Shown here: positions 1-8,118 of the stretch, in pieces
Layout of the letters: each line of letters opens with the position of its first letter
Position numbering within the stretch: the stretch's first letter is position 1
Source: Actinomycetota bacterium
GTDB lineage: Bacteria; Actinomycetota; Acidimicrobiia; Acidimicrobiales; AC-14
Assembly: GCA_040754375.1 (NCBI GenBank)
Contig: JBFMCT010000013.1
Coordinates: forward strand, 1-64,000
Reading direction: 5' to 3'
Length of the DNA: 64,000 nucleotides
The notes under the pieces: generated by a model
What the model saw: the letters and a program-made list of their open reading frames with translations, nothing else
The model's database searches: none
Told to the model about the DNA's origin: nothing
Program-made: the position numbers and the translations under genes

Positions 1-335
1 CGCCGGTGGCCCCGGCGGCGGCGACTATCGAGCGGGCGGTTCCGTTGGCCGCCGCTGAGCAGTTCTCATGGCCATGAGCGGGCTGTTCCGTGGCCGCATA
101 CGGGCATTATCTAGTGGCCGTCGACACATGGCGTGGCTCGAACCGGCGCGTCACCGGCGCCAGGGTCGTCCCAGCTCGCTGATGTCGCCTGCGGTCCTGA
201 TCCCCCGAGGCTCCGGAGCATCACGCCTGTGCGGCGCGCGCACCGGGTTCTCGACTGTGCGATGGCGACCTCATCGTCGTGCTGGCTGGCGGCCGGGTGG
301 TCGAGCATCGTACGGATCGCTCGGTTCGCACTCGG
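1..335. other. No supported gene at left edge
   Basis: I see no convincing coding region here. Open frames exist on both strands but they are low-complexity Arg/Pro/Gly-rich translations typical of chance frames in very G+C-rich DNA. The stretch lies downstream of the minus-strand AhpD-like operon, so it may hold its terminator and the end of something outside the window. Confidence 0.5.
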
Positions 336-566
336 TCAAGTCGCGACCGCTTGTACCGAGGGGCCTGAGGGGGCCGAGATGGAGCTGCGCAGGTGGGCCA
401 CCGAGCGGTCGAACCCGCGCAGGACCCGTTCGAGCTCGTCTGCCTGCTCGGGTGACTGGGCGGCCAGGGCCGCGGCCGCCAGGCGTGCCCCGGCCACCAA
501 GGCGGCCAGTTCCTCCACCTTGAGCGTCGCCCGCACGACCCCGGCCCGTTCCCAGTCAAGCCGCAT
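336..566 (-). CDS. Small hypothetical protein (76 aa), coupled to AhpD-like gene
   Basis: I do not recognise a family. The 76-residue product is an Ala/Leu-rich, probably all-helical protein with no membrane segment or signal peptide. It starts with ATG one base after the stop codon of the upstream carboxymuconolactone-decarboxylase-like gene (TGA-C-ATG), so the two are very likely cotranscribed and translationally coupled. That spacing is the main support for it being real. A partner or accessory role to the AhpD-like protein is inference only. Confidence 0.5.
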   Translation of the reverse strand: MRLDWERAGVVRATLKVEELAALVAGARLAAAALAAQSPEQADELERVLRGFDRSVAHLRSSISAPSGPSVQAVAT

Positions 567-567
567 G

Positions 568-948
568 TCAGGCGGCCTTGACGTGCTCGACGACCCGGGC
601 CACCTGGGCCTTGAAGTCGTCGTAGTTGACCTGCAGGCCGTTGATGTAGGTGCTCCAGCCCACCACCAGCTTGGTGTAGTGGACGGCCTCCTCGACCTCC
701 TCGTCGGTCGCGCCGAACAGCTTGGCCGACTCGGTGTGGAAGAGAACGCAGTAGCGGCACCTGGTGGCCGCCGACACGCCCAGCCCGATCAGTTCCTTGT
801 ACTTGTTGGGGATGAGCGTCTCGCCGAACTGAACCCGCTTGATCAGGTCCCACTCGGAGTCGATGAACTGGTCGGGGATCTCGTCGATGAAGCCGATGAC
901 CTCGCCGAACATCTCCTTCATCTCACGCTGTACGTCCGCTCTGGCCAT
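568..948 (-). CDS. Carboxymuconolactone decarboxylase / AhpD-like protein
   Basis: A 126-aa alpha-helical protein of the AhpD-like superfamily. The diagnostic CxxC motif is present as CRYC (Cys64, Cys67) followed by His71, the arrangement used in AhpD-type peroxidase partners for thiol relay. The acidic helix after it (ATDEEVEEAVHY) is also typical. Length matches single-domain CMD proteins. Family members act either as decarboxylases or as alkylhydroperoxidase-like antioxidant proteins; the intact CxxC favours a redox role, but the substrate cannot be told from sequence. It is first in a two-gene minus-strand unit with a 76-aa protein. The ATG start is followed by a normal N-terminal helix and preceded by a purine-rich stretch. 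Confidence 0.85.
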   Translation of the reverse strand: MARADVQREMKEMFGEVIGFIDEIPDQFIDSEWDLIKRVQFGETLIPNKYKELIGLGVSAATRCRYCVLFHTESAKLFGATDEEVEEAVHYTKLVVGWSTYINGLQVNYDDFKAQVARVVEHVKAA

Positions 949-1223
949 CTCGGTACGTTCCTTTCGTCTCGGGTCGGGCTCAGGTCGAGCCCGTGACCGG
1001 ACCTTACGAAGGACCGATTGCAGACGGCCTGCACGGGCCGGCCGGCGCCCCGGCCGGCGCCTGCGCCCCCCCTGCAGGCCGAGCCCCGGCTTGGCGGCCG
1101 TTCCCGGCCGGGATTCCGGCCAGCGATCGAGACGTGTCGGGCCGCGGGATCAGGGTTGCCATGATCAACCGGAAACTACCCGACTACCGCCTGGCTCCAG
1201 TTGCCGCTGAGGGGAGTGCCGGG

Positions 1224-1724
1224 TCAGGGGTGTGGGGGACCAAGAGGTTCGTCGCGGCCAGTCCCGTCGGGGTGGCCCGCGATGGTGAGCCCATAGGCCC
1301 GCAGGGCCTCTTGGATCGGCTCCGGCGGGTGACTGATAGCCAGGACGGCGCCCCGACGTTGGGCGCGCTGGGCGGCGGAGGCAATGACGAGTGCCGTCAA
1401 ACCCTCATCGTCGGACGGGCTCGCATCACGGAGGTCTACCGTGAGCGACTTGTTCCCCTGACCGTCGATGAGGTCCGCCAGCATGCGATCGAGCTGTTGG
1501 GCGTCGAAGGGCCCGAGCTCACCGCGGACGGTGACGAAGACTGCCTCCTGACGGCGGCCGATTACCACACTGGCAGGGGGTCGGTCGGGCGCTGCCGAGC
1601 CGTGGGGACCGATGACCGTGTGCGGGCGGGCACTCTGGCCGGGACGGGCGGGACCGGGCCCTGCGGTCTTTGGCCCGTTCGGCCGGGCCCCTTCGGGGCC
1701 GGGGGCGTTGGGCAACACGCTCAT
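1224..1724 (-). CDS. STAS-domain protein (anti-anti-sigma factor-like)
   Basis: 166 aa. The first about 50 residues are Pro/Gly/Ala-rich and probably disordered; residues about 55-145 form a STAS domain, visible in the beta-strand VFVTVRGELGPFDAQQL, the LTVDLRDAS strand-turn that carries the phospho-Ser site of SpoIIAA/RsbV proteins, and the later strand AVLAIS. Such proteins sequester anti-sigma kinases of the RsbW type; one RsbW-like kinase is encoded at 49294, too far to infer pairing. Two GAF-ANTAR regulators lie just downstream on the other strand, so this end of the window is regulatory. The long N-terminal extension is unusual, and a shorter start is possible. Confidence 0.75.
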   Translation of the reverse strand: MSVLPNAPGPEGARPNGPKTAGPGPARPGQSARPHTVIGPHGSAAPDRPPASVVIGRRQEAVFVTVRGELGPFDAQQLDRMLADLIDGQGNKSLTVDLRDASPSDDEGLTALVIASAAQRAQRRGAVLAISHPPEPIQEALRAYGLTIAGHPDGTGRDEPLGPPHP

Positions 1725-2204
1725 GAGGTGGGCCCCTCGGCCCCGGGCGGAACGTCGCCTGCCCGTCGGGCGTGGATGACGACCGAAGGTCGGTGCCAGC
1801 CCAAAGAAGGACTCGGCGGGAGCCCGGCAAGCTGGGGCCTACCCGGCATCGGTCGTGCCGGGAGATCTAGCGGGAGCCGATCGGCGCGGCTACGCCTGCT
1901 CCACTTCCATGGCTTCGGCTCAGGCCCTTCCGCCAAAGTGTGCTCCTATCCAAGGACGCACTACCGGGGACCAGAGCAGCTATACGAACTTTAACAATCA
2001 TGCTAGCCGCGACTGGGATGTGTGGTCAACGGGTCGCTCCCATCCACCTGCCGGGCCACGACGTATCCGTAGGTCGGCCCGGTAGCCCTGCGCCCAAGCC
2101 GGCGTCGAGGGCGCGGGTTAGAGTGCGTTCCCAGCCCCGAGAATGCGGGGCGGTTACCGCTGGACCGGGTCCCCGTCGAGCGATTCACCCGAGGGGTCCG
2201 GATA
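1725..2204. other. 480-bp intergenic region, divergent regulatory genes
   Basis: Separates the minus-strand STAS gene from the plus-strand GAF-ANTAR gene and should carry promoters for both. It is more A+T-rich around 1975-2010 than its surroundings. A minus-strand open frame from 1936 to 1721 ends in an ATGA overlap with the STAS start, so a 71-aa upstream coupled gene is possible, but its sequence resembles no family and its composition is that of a chance frame. No operator or riboswitch is recognised. Confidence 0.4.
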
Positions 2205-2962
2205 ATGGCTATGAGCGGAACTGCAAGCGGCGCTTCATGGCGGTCCGGCGTGCCGACTAGGGGCTGACGACGGCCGGCGAACGTCTCGCACGGGTCCTGG
2301 CTGGCCTGGAATCGGCTGGTTGGGATGGTACGTCCCCTGCCGGGTTGTGTGCCGGCTGCGCCGCGGTGACGGCCGTTTCCGGGGCCGGGGTCATACTCAT
2401 GTCCGGTGACGTGCAGCGAGGTTCGGTGTGTAGCTCCGACCCCGTGAGCGCCCTCATCGAGGAGCTCCAGTTCACCCTCGGCGAAGGCCCCTGCATCGAC
2501 GCCTTCTCCGGGCAGCGGCCCGTTCTGGAGTCCGAACTGGCGGCCGCCCCCACCCGCTGGCCGACTTTCAGCCCGAGGGCGGTGGACATGGGCGTTCATG
2601 CCATCTTCGGCTTCCCGATGGTGATCGGCGCCGCCCGCATCGGCGCCCTCAACCTCTACCGGGCCGAGCCTGGGCCTCTCCGTGCTGAACAGCATGCCGA
2701 CGCCTTGGTGCTCGCGGGCGTGGCTGCCCGAGCGGTCTTGGCGGCCCAGGCGGGCGCCCCCCCGGGAGCGTTGGGGCCCGAGCTCGAGGCTTCCTCTGAC
2801 TTCCGCGTCGTCGTACACCAGGCCGCGGGGATGGTATCGGTGCAACTCGACGTGAGCGTGGCCGAGGCCCTGGTCCGCCTCCGCGCCTATGCGTACGCCA
2901 ACGACCACTCGCTGAACGCGGTGGCGCAAGACGTTGTCGCCCGGCGGCTGCGGTTCACCTGA
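2205..2962 (+). CDS. GAF-ANTAR regulator with an apparent -1 frameshift near its start
   Basis: A GAF domain (roughly 2290-2750; motif LGEGPCIDAF, then WPTF and GALNLYR) is followed by a C-terminal ANTAR domain (about 2800-2960, VVVHQAAGMVSVQLDVSVAEAL), a response-regulator-like RNA-binding antitermination module. The main frame has no ATG or GTG before the GAF domain; the first TTG, at 2345, would cut off residues that look like the family N-terminus (TTAGERLARVLAGLE). An ATG at 2205 with GAGGGG eight bases upstream opens a frame that runs to TGA at 2265. Inserting one G in the run AGGGG at 2259-2262 joins the two frames cleanly. I therefore read this as one gene of about 252 aa with one base missing, either a real mutation or a consensus error. 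CTG at 2264 is an alternative start. Confidence 0.7.
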
Positions 2963-3143
2963 GGTGGCCTCCGCGCTGTGGCCCACTGGGCAGGGGGATC
3001 GTGGGCACGGCTGAGCTTGGCGCCGGGGAGTGGCCCGGGGGACGAAGAATCGGGTACTCAGCACGACGAGTTGGGCGCTGGGCCCCGGTAACCTCTAGTG
3101 CGGCTGGCCCCTTATTGCCAGCCATGAAAGGAATGGGCTGTCG

Positions 3144-3878
3144 ATGATGGCGGGGGACACACTTCTGGTCAAGACGCTGGTCCAACTCGCCGACAATCTG
3201 GTCGAGGACTTCGACGTCGTCGACCTGCTCTCCCTTCTGGCTGACCGGTGTGTCGAGATCCTCGACTTGGGCGCCGCCGGCGTGATGCTCGCCTCCCCTG
3301 AGGGCGACCTTCGGGTCGTTGCGTCGTCGAGCGAAGCGATGCGGGTCGTCCAGCTCTTCGAGGTGCAGGCCGACCAGGGCCCGTGCCTCGATTGTTACCG
3401 TGCCCGCTCCGCTATCAGCAACGTTGAGCTCGCGTCCTCGGGCGTTCGTTGGCCCCGGTTCGTCCCGGTCGCACTCGACGCCGGGTTCGAGGTAGTACAC
3501 GCTCTGCCCATGCGGCTGCGGGATACAGTCATCGGCGCGCAGAACCTGTTCGGGCGGCAGCGCCTCGATGATGGGGAGTTGGCGGCCGCTCAGGCGCTGG
3601 CGGACATCGCCACGATCGCCATCCTCCAACAACGCGTGGTCGACGAAGCTCGTCTGGTCAACGACCAGCTCAACCTCGCTCTTACGACCCGCGTGGTCAT
3701 CGAGCAGGCCAAGGGGGTGCTGGCGGAGCGGGCCGGCCTGTCCGTCGACGCGGCGTTCGACACCATGCGCCGCTACGCTCGTTACAACAACCTCCGCCTG
3801 GCCGACGTGGCGCGAAGGGTCGTCGACCGCTCCCTCCCGCCCGGGGCCATGACAACCCCTCCGCGCCGGCCATCCTGA
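3144..3878 (+). CDS. GAF and ANTAR domain regulator
   Basis: 244 aa, intact. Residues about 20-165 are a GAF domain (helix LADNLVEDFDVVDLLSLLADRCVEIL, core GAAGVMLASPEGDLRVVASSS, motif DQGPCLDCYRA). Residues about 180-235 are an ANTAR domain (RVVIEQAKGVLAERAG, then AFDTMRRYARYNNLRLADVARRVV) with the conserved Ala/Ala/Gly positions of the RNA-binding helices. ANTAR proteins bind paired hexaloop RNA hairpins and antiterminate transcription; the GAF domain supplies the signal, which is unknown. Start is one of two tandem ATGs after a GAAAGGA sequence. It follows a second, divergent GAF-ANTAR gene in the same direction, so two paralogous antiterminators sit in tandem. Confidence 0.88.
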   Translation: MMAGDTLLVKTLVQLADNLVEDFDVVDLLSLLADRCVEILDLGAAGVMLASPEGDLRVVASSSEAMRVVQLFEVQADQGPCLDCYRARSAISNVELASSGVRWPRFVPVALDAGFEVVHALPMRLRDTVIGAQNLFGRQRLDDGELAAAQALADIATIAILQQRVVDEARLVNDQLNLALTTRVVIEQAKGVLAERAGLSVDAAFDTMRRYARYNNLRLADVARRVVDRSLPPGAMTTPPRRPS

Positions 3879-4193
3879 GGGTCGTGCCGCCCGGGCGGGG
3901 CGACCCCTCGGCCGAATGAATCAGAATGCCTGTTCCTGGCAGGCAGCCCGAGATAGCTGAACGCACTCAGGGCCTCGGTGTGGCGCCTGCGAGCAGCTAC
4001 CTCGCACGACGGAGGCTCGTCTTGACGGTCGCAGGTCCACTCGGGGCGTTGGCCGCCAAGGTGGGCCGTCGTCGGTGGCCTGGGGCCTCGGCGAGGCCCG
4101 GCCGGGTCTGGGGCGCCGGTGGCGGGGGTACGCTGCGGTCGTGATGCGGGTCACGGTCGCTCGGCCTGGGCGGGGCTCGGACGCCGCAGCGCC
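3879..4193. other. Intergenic region without recognised gene
   Basis: About 315 bp between the second GAF-ANTAR gene and the polysaccharide cluster. Short open frames on both strands are Arg/Gly-rich and unconvincing. Presumably contains the promoter of the nucleotidyltransferase gene; no clear -10/-35 pair stands out. Confidence 0.45.
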
Positions 4194-5030
4194 ATGAGGG
4201 CGGTCGTGCTCATCGGGGGCCGCGGGCAGCGGCTGGCGCCCTACACCACGGTGTTGCCCAAGCCCCTGATGCCACTGGGGGACGAGCCCATACTCAAGTT
4301 GCTGGTCGACCGGCTGCGGGACTGCGCGATCACCGATCTGGTCTTCGCCGGTGGGCACCTGGCGTCGCTGGTAGAGGCCTACTTCGGCGACGGCTCTAGG
4401 TTCGGTGTCGACATCGAGTACTCGGTGGAGCCCGAGCCCCTGGGGACGGCCGCGCCCCTGCGGCTGGTCGGCGACCTGGGCCCTTCGTTCCTGCTGCTCA
4501 ACGGCGACCTGGTGACCGACCTCGACTTCCGGCGCATGGTGAGCTGGCACCGGCAGTCGGGGGCGTTGGCCACCGTGGGCCTGCGCCGCCACGAGCTCCC
4601 CAGCGACTACGGGGTGATCGAGACCGACGAGAGCGGGCGGGTGACCGGCTACGTCGAGAAGCCGGTACAGACCCGGCTGGTCAGCATGGGCGTCTACGTA
4701 CTCGACCGGGCGACCCTCGATCACCTGCCCCCCGAAGGGGCCTGCGACCTCCCAGAGCTGCTCAACCGGCTGGTGGCGCGCGACCTGCCAGTGATGGGCT
4801 TCGTCCACGAGGGTTACTGGGTCGACATCGGCCACCCCGAGGAGTACCGCCAGGCGGCCGAGGACTTCGAGCGGCACGGGCCCAAGCTCTTCGGCATCGA
4901 CCGTTCGCCCGGCCCCGAGCGGTCAGCGCCGGTACTCGGAGGGGCAGAAGCGTTCGGGGTGGGCGCGCACCCACTCGATGGTCCGGTCGAGGCCGTCGTC
5001 GAGGGGGACGGTCGGGCCCCAGCCCAGTAA
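4194..5030 (+). CDS. Sugar-phosphate nucleotidyltransferase
   Basis: 278 aa nucleotidyltransferase of the NTP_transferase (GlmU/RmlA/ManC N-domain) family, making an NDP-sugar from a sugar 1-phosphate. The start MRAVVLIGGRGQRLAPYT is the nucleotide-binding loop (GGxGxRL) followed by LPKPLMPLGDEPI, the classic KPL/M signature. NGDLVTDLDF holds the metal-binding Asp, and YVEKP the sugar-phosphate site. ATG 4194 is chosen because it places this loop at the N-terminus. The enzyme fold ends near residue 243; the last about 36 residues are encoded opposite the 3' end of the convergent epimerase gene and are Gly/Ala/Pro-rich, so they look like stop-codon read-out into antisense sequence rather than a domain. 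The NDP-hexose produced probably feeds the neighbouring epimerases. Confidence 0.88.
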   Translation: MRAVVLIGGRGQRLAPYTTVLPKPLMPLGDEPILKLLVDRLRDCAITDLVFAGGHLASLVEAYFGDGSRFGVDIEYSVEPEPLGTAAPLRLVGDLGPSFLLLNGDLVTDLDFRRMVSWHRQSGALATVGLRRHELPSDYGVIETDESGRVTGYVEKPVQTRLVSMGVYVLDRATLDHLPPEGACDLPELLNRLVARDLPVMGFVHEGYWVDIGHPEEYRQAAEDFERHGPKLFGIDRSPGPERSAPVLGGAEAFGVGAHPLDGPVEAVVEGDGRAPAQ

Positions 5031-5912
5031 GGAGGCGGCCCGCGAGTTGTCGGCCACGAGGCGGTTGACCTCGCTGCGGGCGGGCCGCAGCCGGTCCTCG
5101 GTCGAGACGACTTCGGCGCCCGTCCCGCAGCGCTCGATGGCCCGCCGGGCCAGGTCGCCGACCGAGATCTCCCGCCCGCTGCCCAGGTTGACCTCCCGGC
5201 CCTCCACCCCGGCGGCGTGGCCCGCCGTCCCGATGCCGGCGGCGGTGTCGGTGACGAACGTGAAGTCCCGTGTCGGGGTCAGCGCCCCGAGCCGGACCGG
5301 CCCGCCGGCCAGCGCCTGGCTGACGATCGTGGGGATGACCGCCCTCTGGGACTGGCGGGGCCCGAAGATGTTGAAGGGGCGAACGGTGACGACGGGCACC
5401 CCGAAGCAGCGGTGGTAGCTCTCGGCCACCCGATCGGCGGCGATCTTGCTGGCCGAGTAAGGCGACTGGCCCTGCTGAGGGTGGAGCTCGGTAATGGGGA
5501 CGAACTGGGCGGTTCCGTAGACCTCACTCGTCGACAGGTGCACGACCCGCCGGGGCGAGTGGCGCCGGGCCGCCTCCAGGACGTTGAGCGTGCCCGTCAC
5601 GTTGGTCTCGACGACCTCGCGGGGATGGGCGTAGGAGTATGGAATGGCGATCAGCGCGGCCAGGTGGAACACGACCTCCTGGCCCTCCATGGCCTCGGCT
5701 ACCGCGCCCGGGTCGCGGATGTCGCCGAACACGCACTCGACGGCCGCCCGCCGCTCGGGCCCGAGCTCGGCCAGGTTGCCCAGGCTGGCCTCGGACGTGT
5801 AGCGCAGGAAGGCCCGGACACGGGCCCCCTGGTCGAGCAGCCACTCCACCAGGTGGCTGCCCACGAAGCCGCCGGCCCCGGTGACCATGGTCGTCACCCC
5901 GGCCAGGCTCAA
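4923..5912 (-). CDS. NAD-dependent nucleotide-sugar epimerase/dehydratase (extended SDR)
   Basis: 329 aa extended short-chain dehydrogenase acting on an NDP-sugar. The NAD-binding loop TGAGGFVGSH is at residues 11-20, the acidic strand FGDIRD follows, STSEVYG carries the catalytic Ser/Thr and YSASK the YxxxK pair; RPFNIFGPRQ is the usual substrate-loop motif of GDP-mannose 4,6-dehydratase/UDP-glucuronate-epimerase relatives. TTG 5912 is chosen: it overlaps the upstream gene's TGA as TTGA and lies after AGGAGAAGGA, while longer starts add low-complexity sequence. Second gene of a two-SDR operon. Its 3' end overlaps the convergent nucleotidyltransferase by 108 bp. Exact reaction not determinable. 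Confidence 0.88.
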   Translation of the reverse strand: MSLAGVTTMVTGAGGFVGSHLVEWLLDQGARVRAFLRYTSEASLGNLAELGPERRAAVECVFGDIRDPGAVAEAMEGQEVVFHLAALIAIPYSYAHPREVVETNVTGTLNVLEAARRHSPRRVVHLSTSEVYGTAQFVPITELHPQQGQSPYSASKIAADRVAESYHRCFGVPVVTVRPFNIFGPRQSQRAVIPTIVSQALAGGPVRLGALTPTRDFTFVTDTAAGIGTAGHAAGVEGREVNLGSGREISVGDLARRAIERCGTGAEVVSTEDRLRPARSEVNRLVADNSRAASLLGWGPTVPLDDGLDRTIEWVRAHPERFCPSEYRR

Positions 5913-6886
5913 CGGTCCTTCTCCTGGGGGCGCCCCCGCCAGTCGGCCAGCGTGTCCCGCACCGAAACCGTCAGCGGCACCTCGGGCTCCCACCCCGTCA
6001 GTTGGTGGAGGCGGGCGTAGCTTCCCACCTGCTCGGCCACCTCGGAGGGCCGCAGGCGGGTGGGGTCGGTCCGGAAATCCAGGGGCGCGCCGGCCTCCCC
6101 GGCCAGTAGTTCGCAGCACTCGGCCACCGACGTGGAGCGGCCCGAGGCCACGTTCACGACGCCTGGCTTCCCCTGGGCCACCGCTAGCAGGGCCAGCGCC
6201 CGGGCCGCGTCCCGCACGTCGACGAGGTCACGGCGGGCGGATCTGTCGCCCACCGGGACGTGGTCGGCCCGGCCCCGCTCGAACTCCACGACCCCGGCCG
6301 CCAGCTGGGCCAGCACCGCGCCGCCTCGCTGGCCCGGCCCCACGAGGTTGAACAGCCGGGCGATGACGACCTCGGGCCCACCGGCCATCTCGTGGCCCCG
6401 GGCCACCATCTCCTGGGCCAGCTTGCTGGCCCCGTAGGCGCTGGCCGGCGCGGGCGGGACCTCTTCGTCGACGGGGAGCACGCGCGTCGCACCGTAGACC
6501 GCGCTGGACCCGGCGACCACCACCCGGGCCACGCCCGCCTCGCCGGCCGCTTCCACCAGGCGCTCGGTGGCCAGCACGTTGAGCTCGAACAGCTCGGCCG
6601 CCCCGGCCGGCCCCCCGGGCGAGCCGGCGGCGTGGACCACCACCGCGGGCCGGGCCTCGGCGAGGGCAGACCGCAGGGCTCCGGGGTCGAGCAGCGAACC
6701 CGTGAGCAGGCGGCCTCCTGCGAAGGCGGCGGGGTCAAGAACCGGGGAACGGCACAGCCCGAACGTCTCGTGCCCGGCGGCGGCCACGGCCACAGCCACG
6801 TGGCGGCCTAGGAACCCCGATACCCCCGTGACGAGGACACGAGCCGGGCCGTGGACGTGAGCCTTCGTGGCGACCGACGCTACCAG
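5909..6886 (-). CDS. NAD-dependent epimerase/dehydratase, start codon unclear
   Basis: Extended SDR that probably epimerises or dehydrates an NDP-sugar. Catalytic motifs are clear (SSAVYG, then YGASK; FNLVGPGQRG). The first conventional start, GTG at 6799, would begin inside the cofactor domain; the same frame upstream encodes VLVTGVSGFLGRHV, the full Rossmann loop, with no stop but also no ATG, GTG or TTG. The only near-canonical start is CTG at 6886, preceded by AGGGGCAGG, giving 325 aa. Either CTG is used, or a base is wrong or missing here. The gene overlaps the next SDR by TTGA, and the pair diverges from the glycosyltransferase operon only about 47 bp away. Confidence 0.8.
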   Translation of the reverse strand: MVASVATKAHVHGPARVLVTGVSGFLGRHVAVAVAAAGHETFGLCRSPVLDPAAFAGGRLLTGSLLDPGALRSALAEARPAVVVHAAGSPGGPAGAAELFELNVLATERLVEAAGEAGVARVVVAGSSAVYGATRVLPVDEEVPPAPASAYGASKLAQEMVARGHEMAGGPEVVIARLFNLVGPGQRGGAVLAQLAAGVVEFERGRADHVPVGDRSARRDLVDVRDAARALALLAVAQGKPGVVNVASGRSTSVAECCELLAGEAGAPLDFRTDPTRLRPSEVAEQVGSYARLHQLTGWEPEVPLTVSVRDTLADWRGRPQEKDR

Positions 6887-6933
6887 CCGACCTGCCCCTG
6901 GCGACCACCGGCGGGGGCGCCCACAATGGCGGG

Positions 6934-8118
6934 GTGCGGCTCCTGGTCGTCGGCTTGCCCGGCAGCGTTCACCTCGCGCGTGCCCTGGCTCCCCTGCGCG
7001 GCCTCGACTGGGACGTCCATGTCTTCCCGTCCACCCCCGCGCCGATCACTCCGTTCCTGGAGGACGTGACCTTCTACGACACGTCACCCGGCCAGGGCGC
7101 GGGCGCCCATCCCAGCGTGCGGGTGGATCGCCGGTGGGACGAGAGCGACCTCGGCGCCGACTACCCCCGGGTGCGGACGCTGCGGTGGCGGCGCCGGGCC
7201 GCGGGGTGGTTGGCCGGGGTGGTGGCGTCGGCCCGCCCCGACCTGGTCCACGCCCACGAGCTCCAGCACGGCGGCTACCTCACCTTCGACGCCCGTGCCC
7301 GGCTGGGCCGCCCGGGTGGGTTCCCGCCGTGGATCGTCAGCTCGTGGGGGGCCGACCTCCACTGGTTCGGGCGCGACCCCCGTCACCGTCACCGCCTGGA
7401 GGCCCTGATGGCGGCCTGCGACTTCCTCTGGGCCGAGTGTGACCGCGACGCCACCATCGCGCAGCGCTTCGGTTTCCGGGGGCGGCTTCTCCCGGTCCTG
7501 CCCATCGCCGGCGGGTTCGACCTCGACGAGATCGCCCGGTTGGCCGTGCCCGGGCCAGCGTCACGCCGGCGGACCATCGCCGTCAAGGGCCGCGAGGGCT
7601 GGATCTACCAGGGCCTGAACGCCATGGCCGCCCTCGACCGGTGCCAGGACCTGCTGGGTGGTTACCGGCTGGCCCTGTACCTGCCCTCGCCCCCGGTGGT
7701 GGAAGCCGCCCGCCGGCTCTCGAAGGTGTCCGGGGTACGCGTAGACCTGGTCGAACGGGTCTCCCACGAGGACCTCCTGGGCATGCACGGCCGCGCCCGC
7801 GTGTCGATCAGCCTGGCCGCCAGCGACGGCATCTGCACGTCGTTCCTGGAGGCCATGGCCATGGGCGCCTTCCCGGTGCAGTCGTCGTCGGCGTGTGCCG
7901 ACGCCTGGGGCCGCCACGGGGAGCAGGCCCTGTTCGTCCCCGGCGACGACCCCGACGCCGTGGCCGCGGCCATCCGCCGGGCGTTGACCGACGACGCCCT
8001 CGTCGACCGGGCCCAGGAGCTCAATCGCCGGGCGGTGACCTCGGGGCTGGACCGGCGGTGCATCGCCCGGGCGGTCGTCGAGACTTACCGGCGGGTGGCG
8101 GCCGAGGTGCTGGTGTGA
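6934..8118 (+). CDS. Glycosyltransferase family 4-like protein
   Basis: 394 aa GT-B fold glycosyltransferase that would move a sugar from an NDP-sugar onto a growing surface glycan. The N-terminal Rossmann domain begins MRLLVVGLPGSVHLARAL; DLVHAHELQHGG is the GT4 acceptor-domain motif. In the C-terminal domain, the donor-site region reads SLAASDGICTSFLEAMAMGAFPV, corresponding to the E(x7)E segment of family GT4 (here with one Glu clearly visible). GTG start gives the first strand directly. First of seven plus-strand genes joined by 4-7 or more base overlaps, so it heads the polysaccharide operon. Donor and acceptor unknown. Confidence 0.87.
   Translation: MRLLVVGLPGSVHLARALAPLRGLDWDVHVFPSTPAPITPFLEDVTFYDTSPGQGAGAHPSVRVDRRWDESDLGADYPRVRTLRWRRRAAGWLAGVVASARPDLVHAHELQHGGYLTFDARARLGRPGGFPPWIVSSWGADLHWFGRDPRHRHRLEALMAACDFLWAECDRDATIAQRFGFRGRLLPVLPIAGGFDLDEIARLAVPGPASRRRTIAVKGREGWIYQGLNAMAALDRCQDLLGGYRLALYLPSPPVVEAARRLSKVSGVRVDLVERVSHEDLLGMHGRARVSISLAASDGICTSFLEAMAMGAFPVQSSSACADAWGRHGEQALFVPGDDPDAVAAAIRRALTDDALVDRAQELNRRAVTSGLDRRCIARAVVETYRRVAAEVLV

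Noticed and set aside
1036-1062. Doubled CCGGCCGGCGCC near 1040 as a regulatory stem
   Set aside because: Direct 12-bp duplication in G+C-only sequence; no placement or conservation evidence that it does anything.
2345-2347. TTG 2345 as the start of the GAF-ANTAR protein
   Set aside because: It would cut off residues that look like the family N-terminus and has no ribosome-binding site; a one-base loss near 2260 explains the region better.
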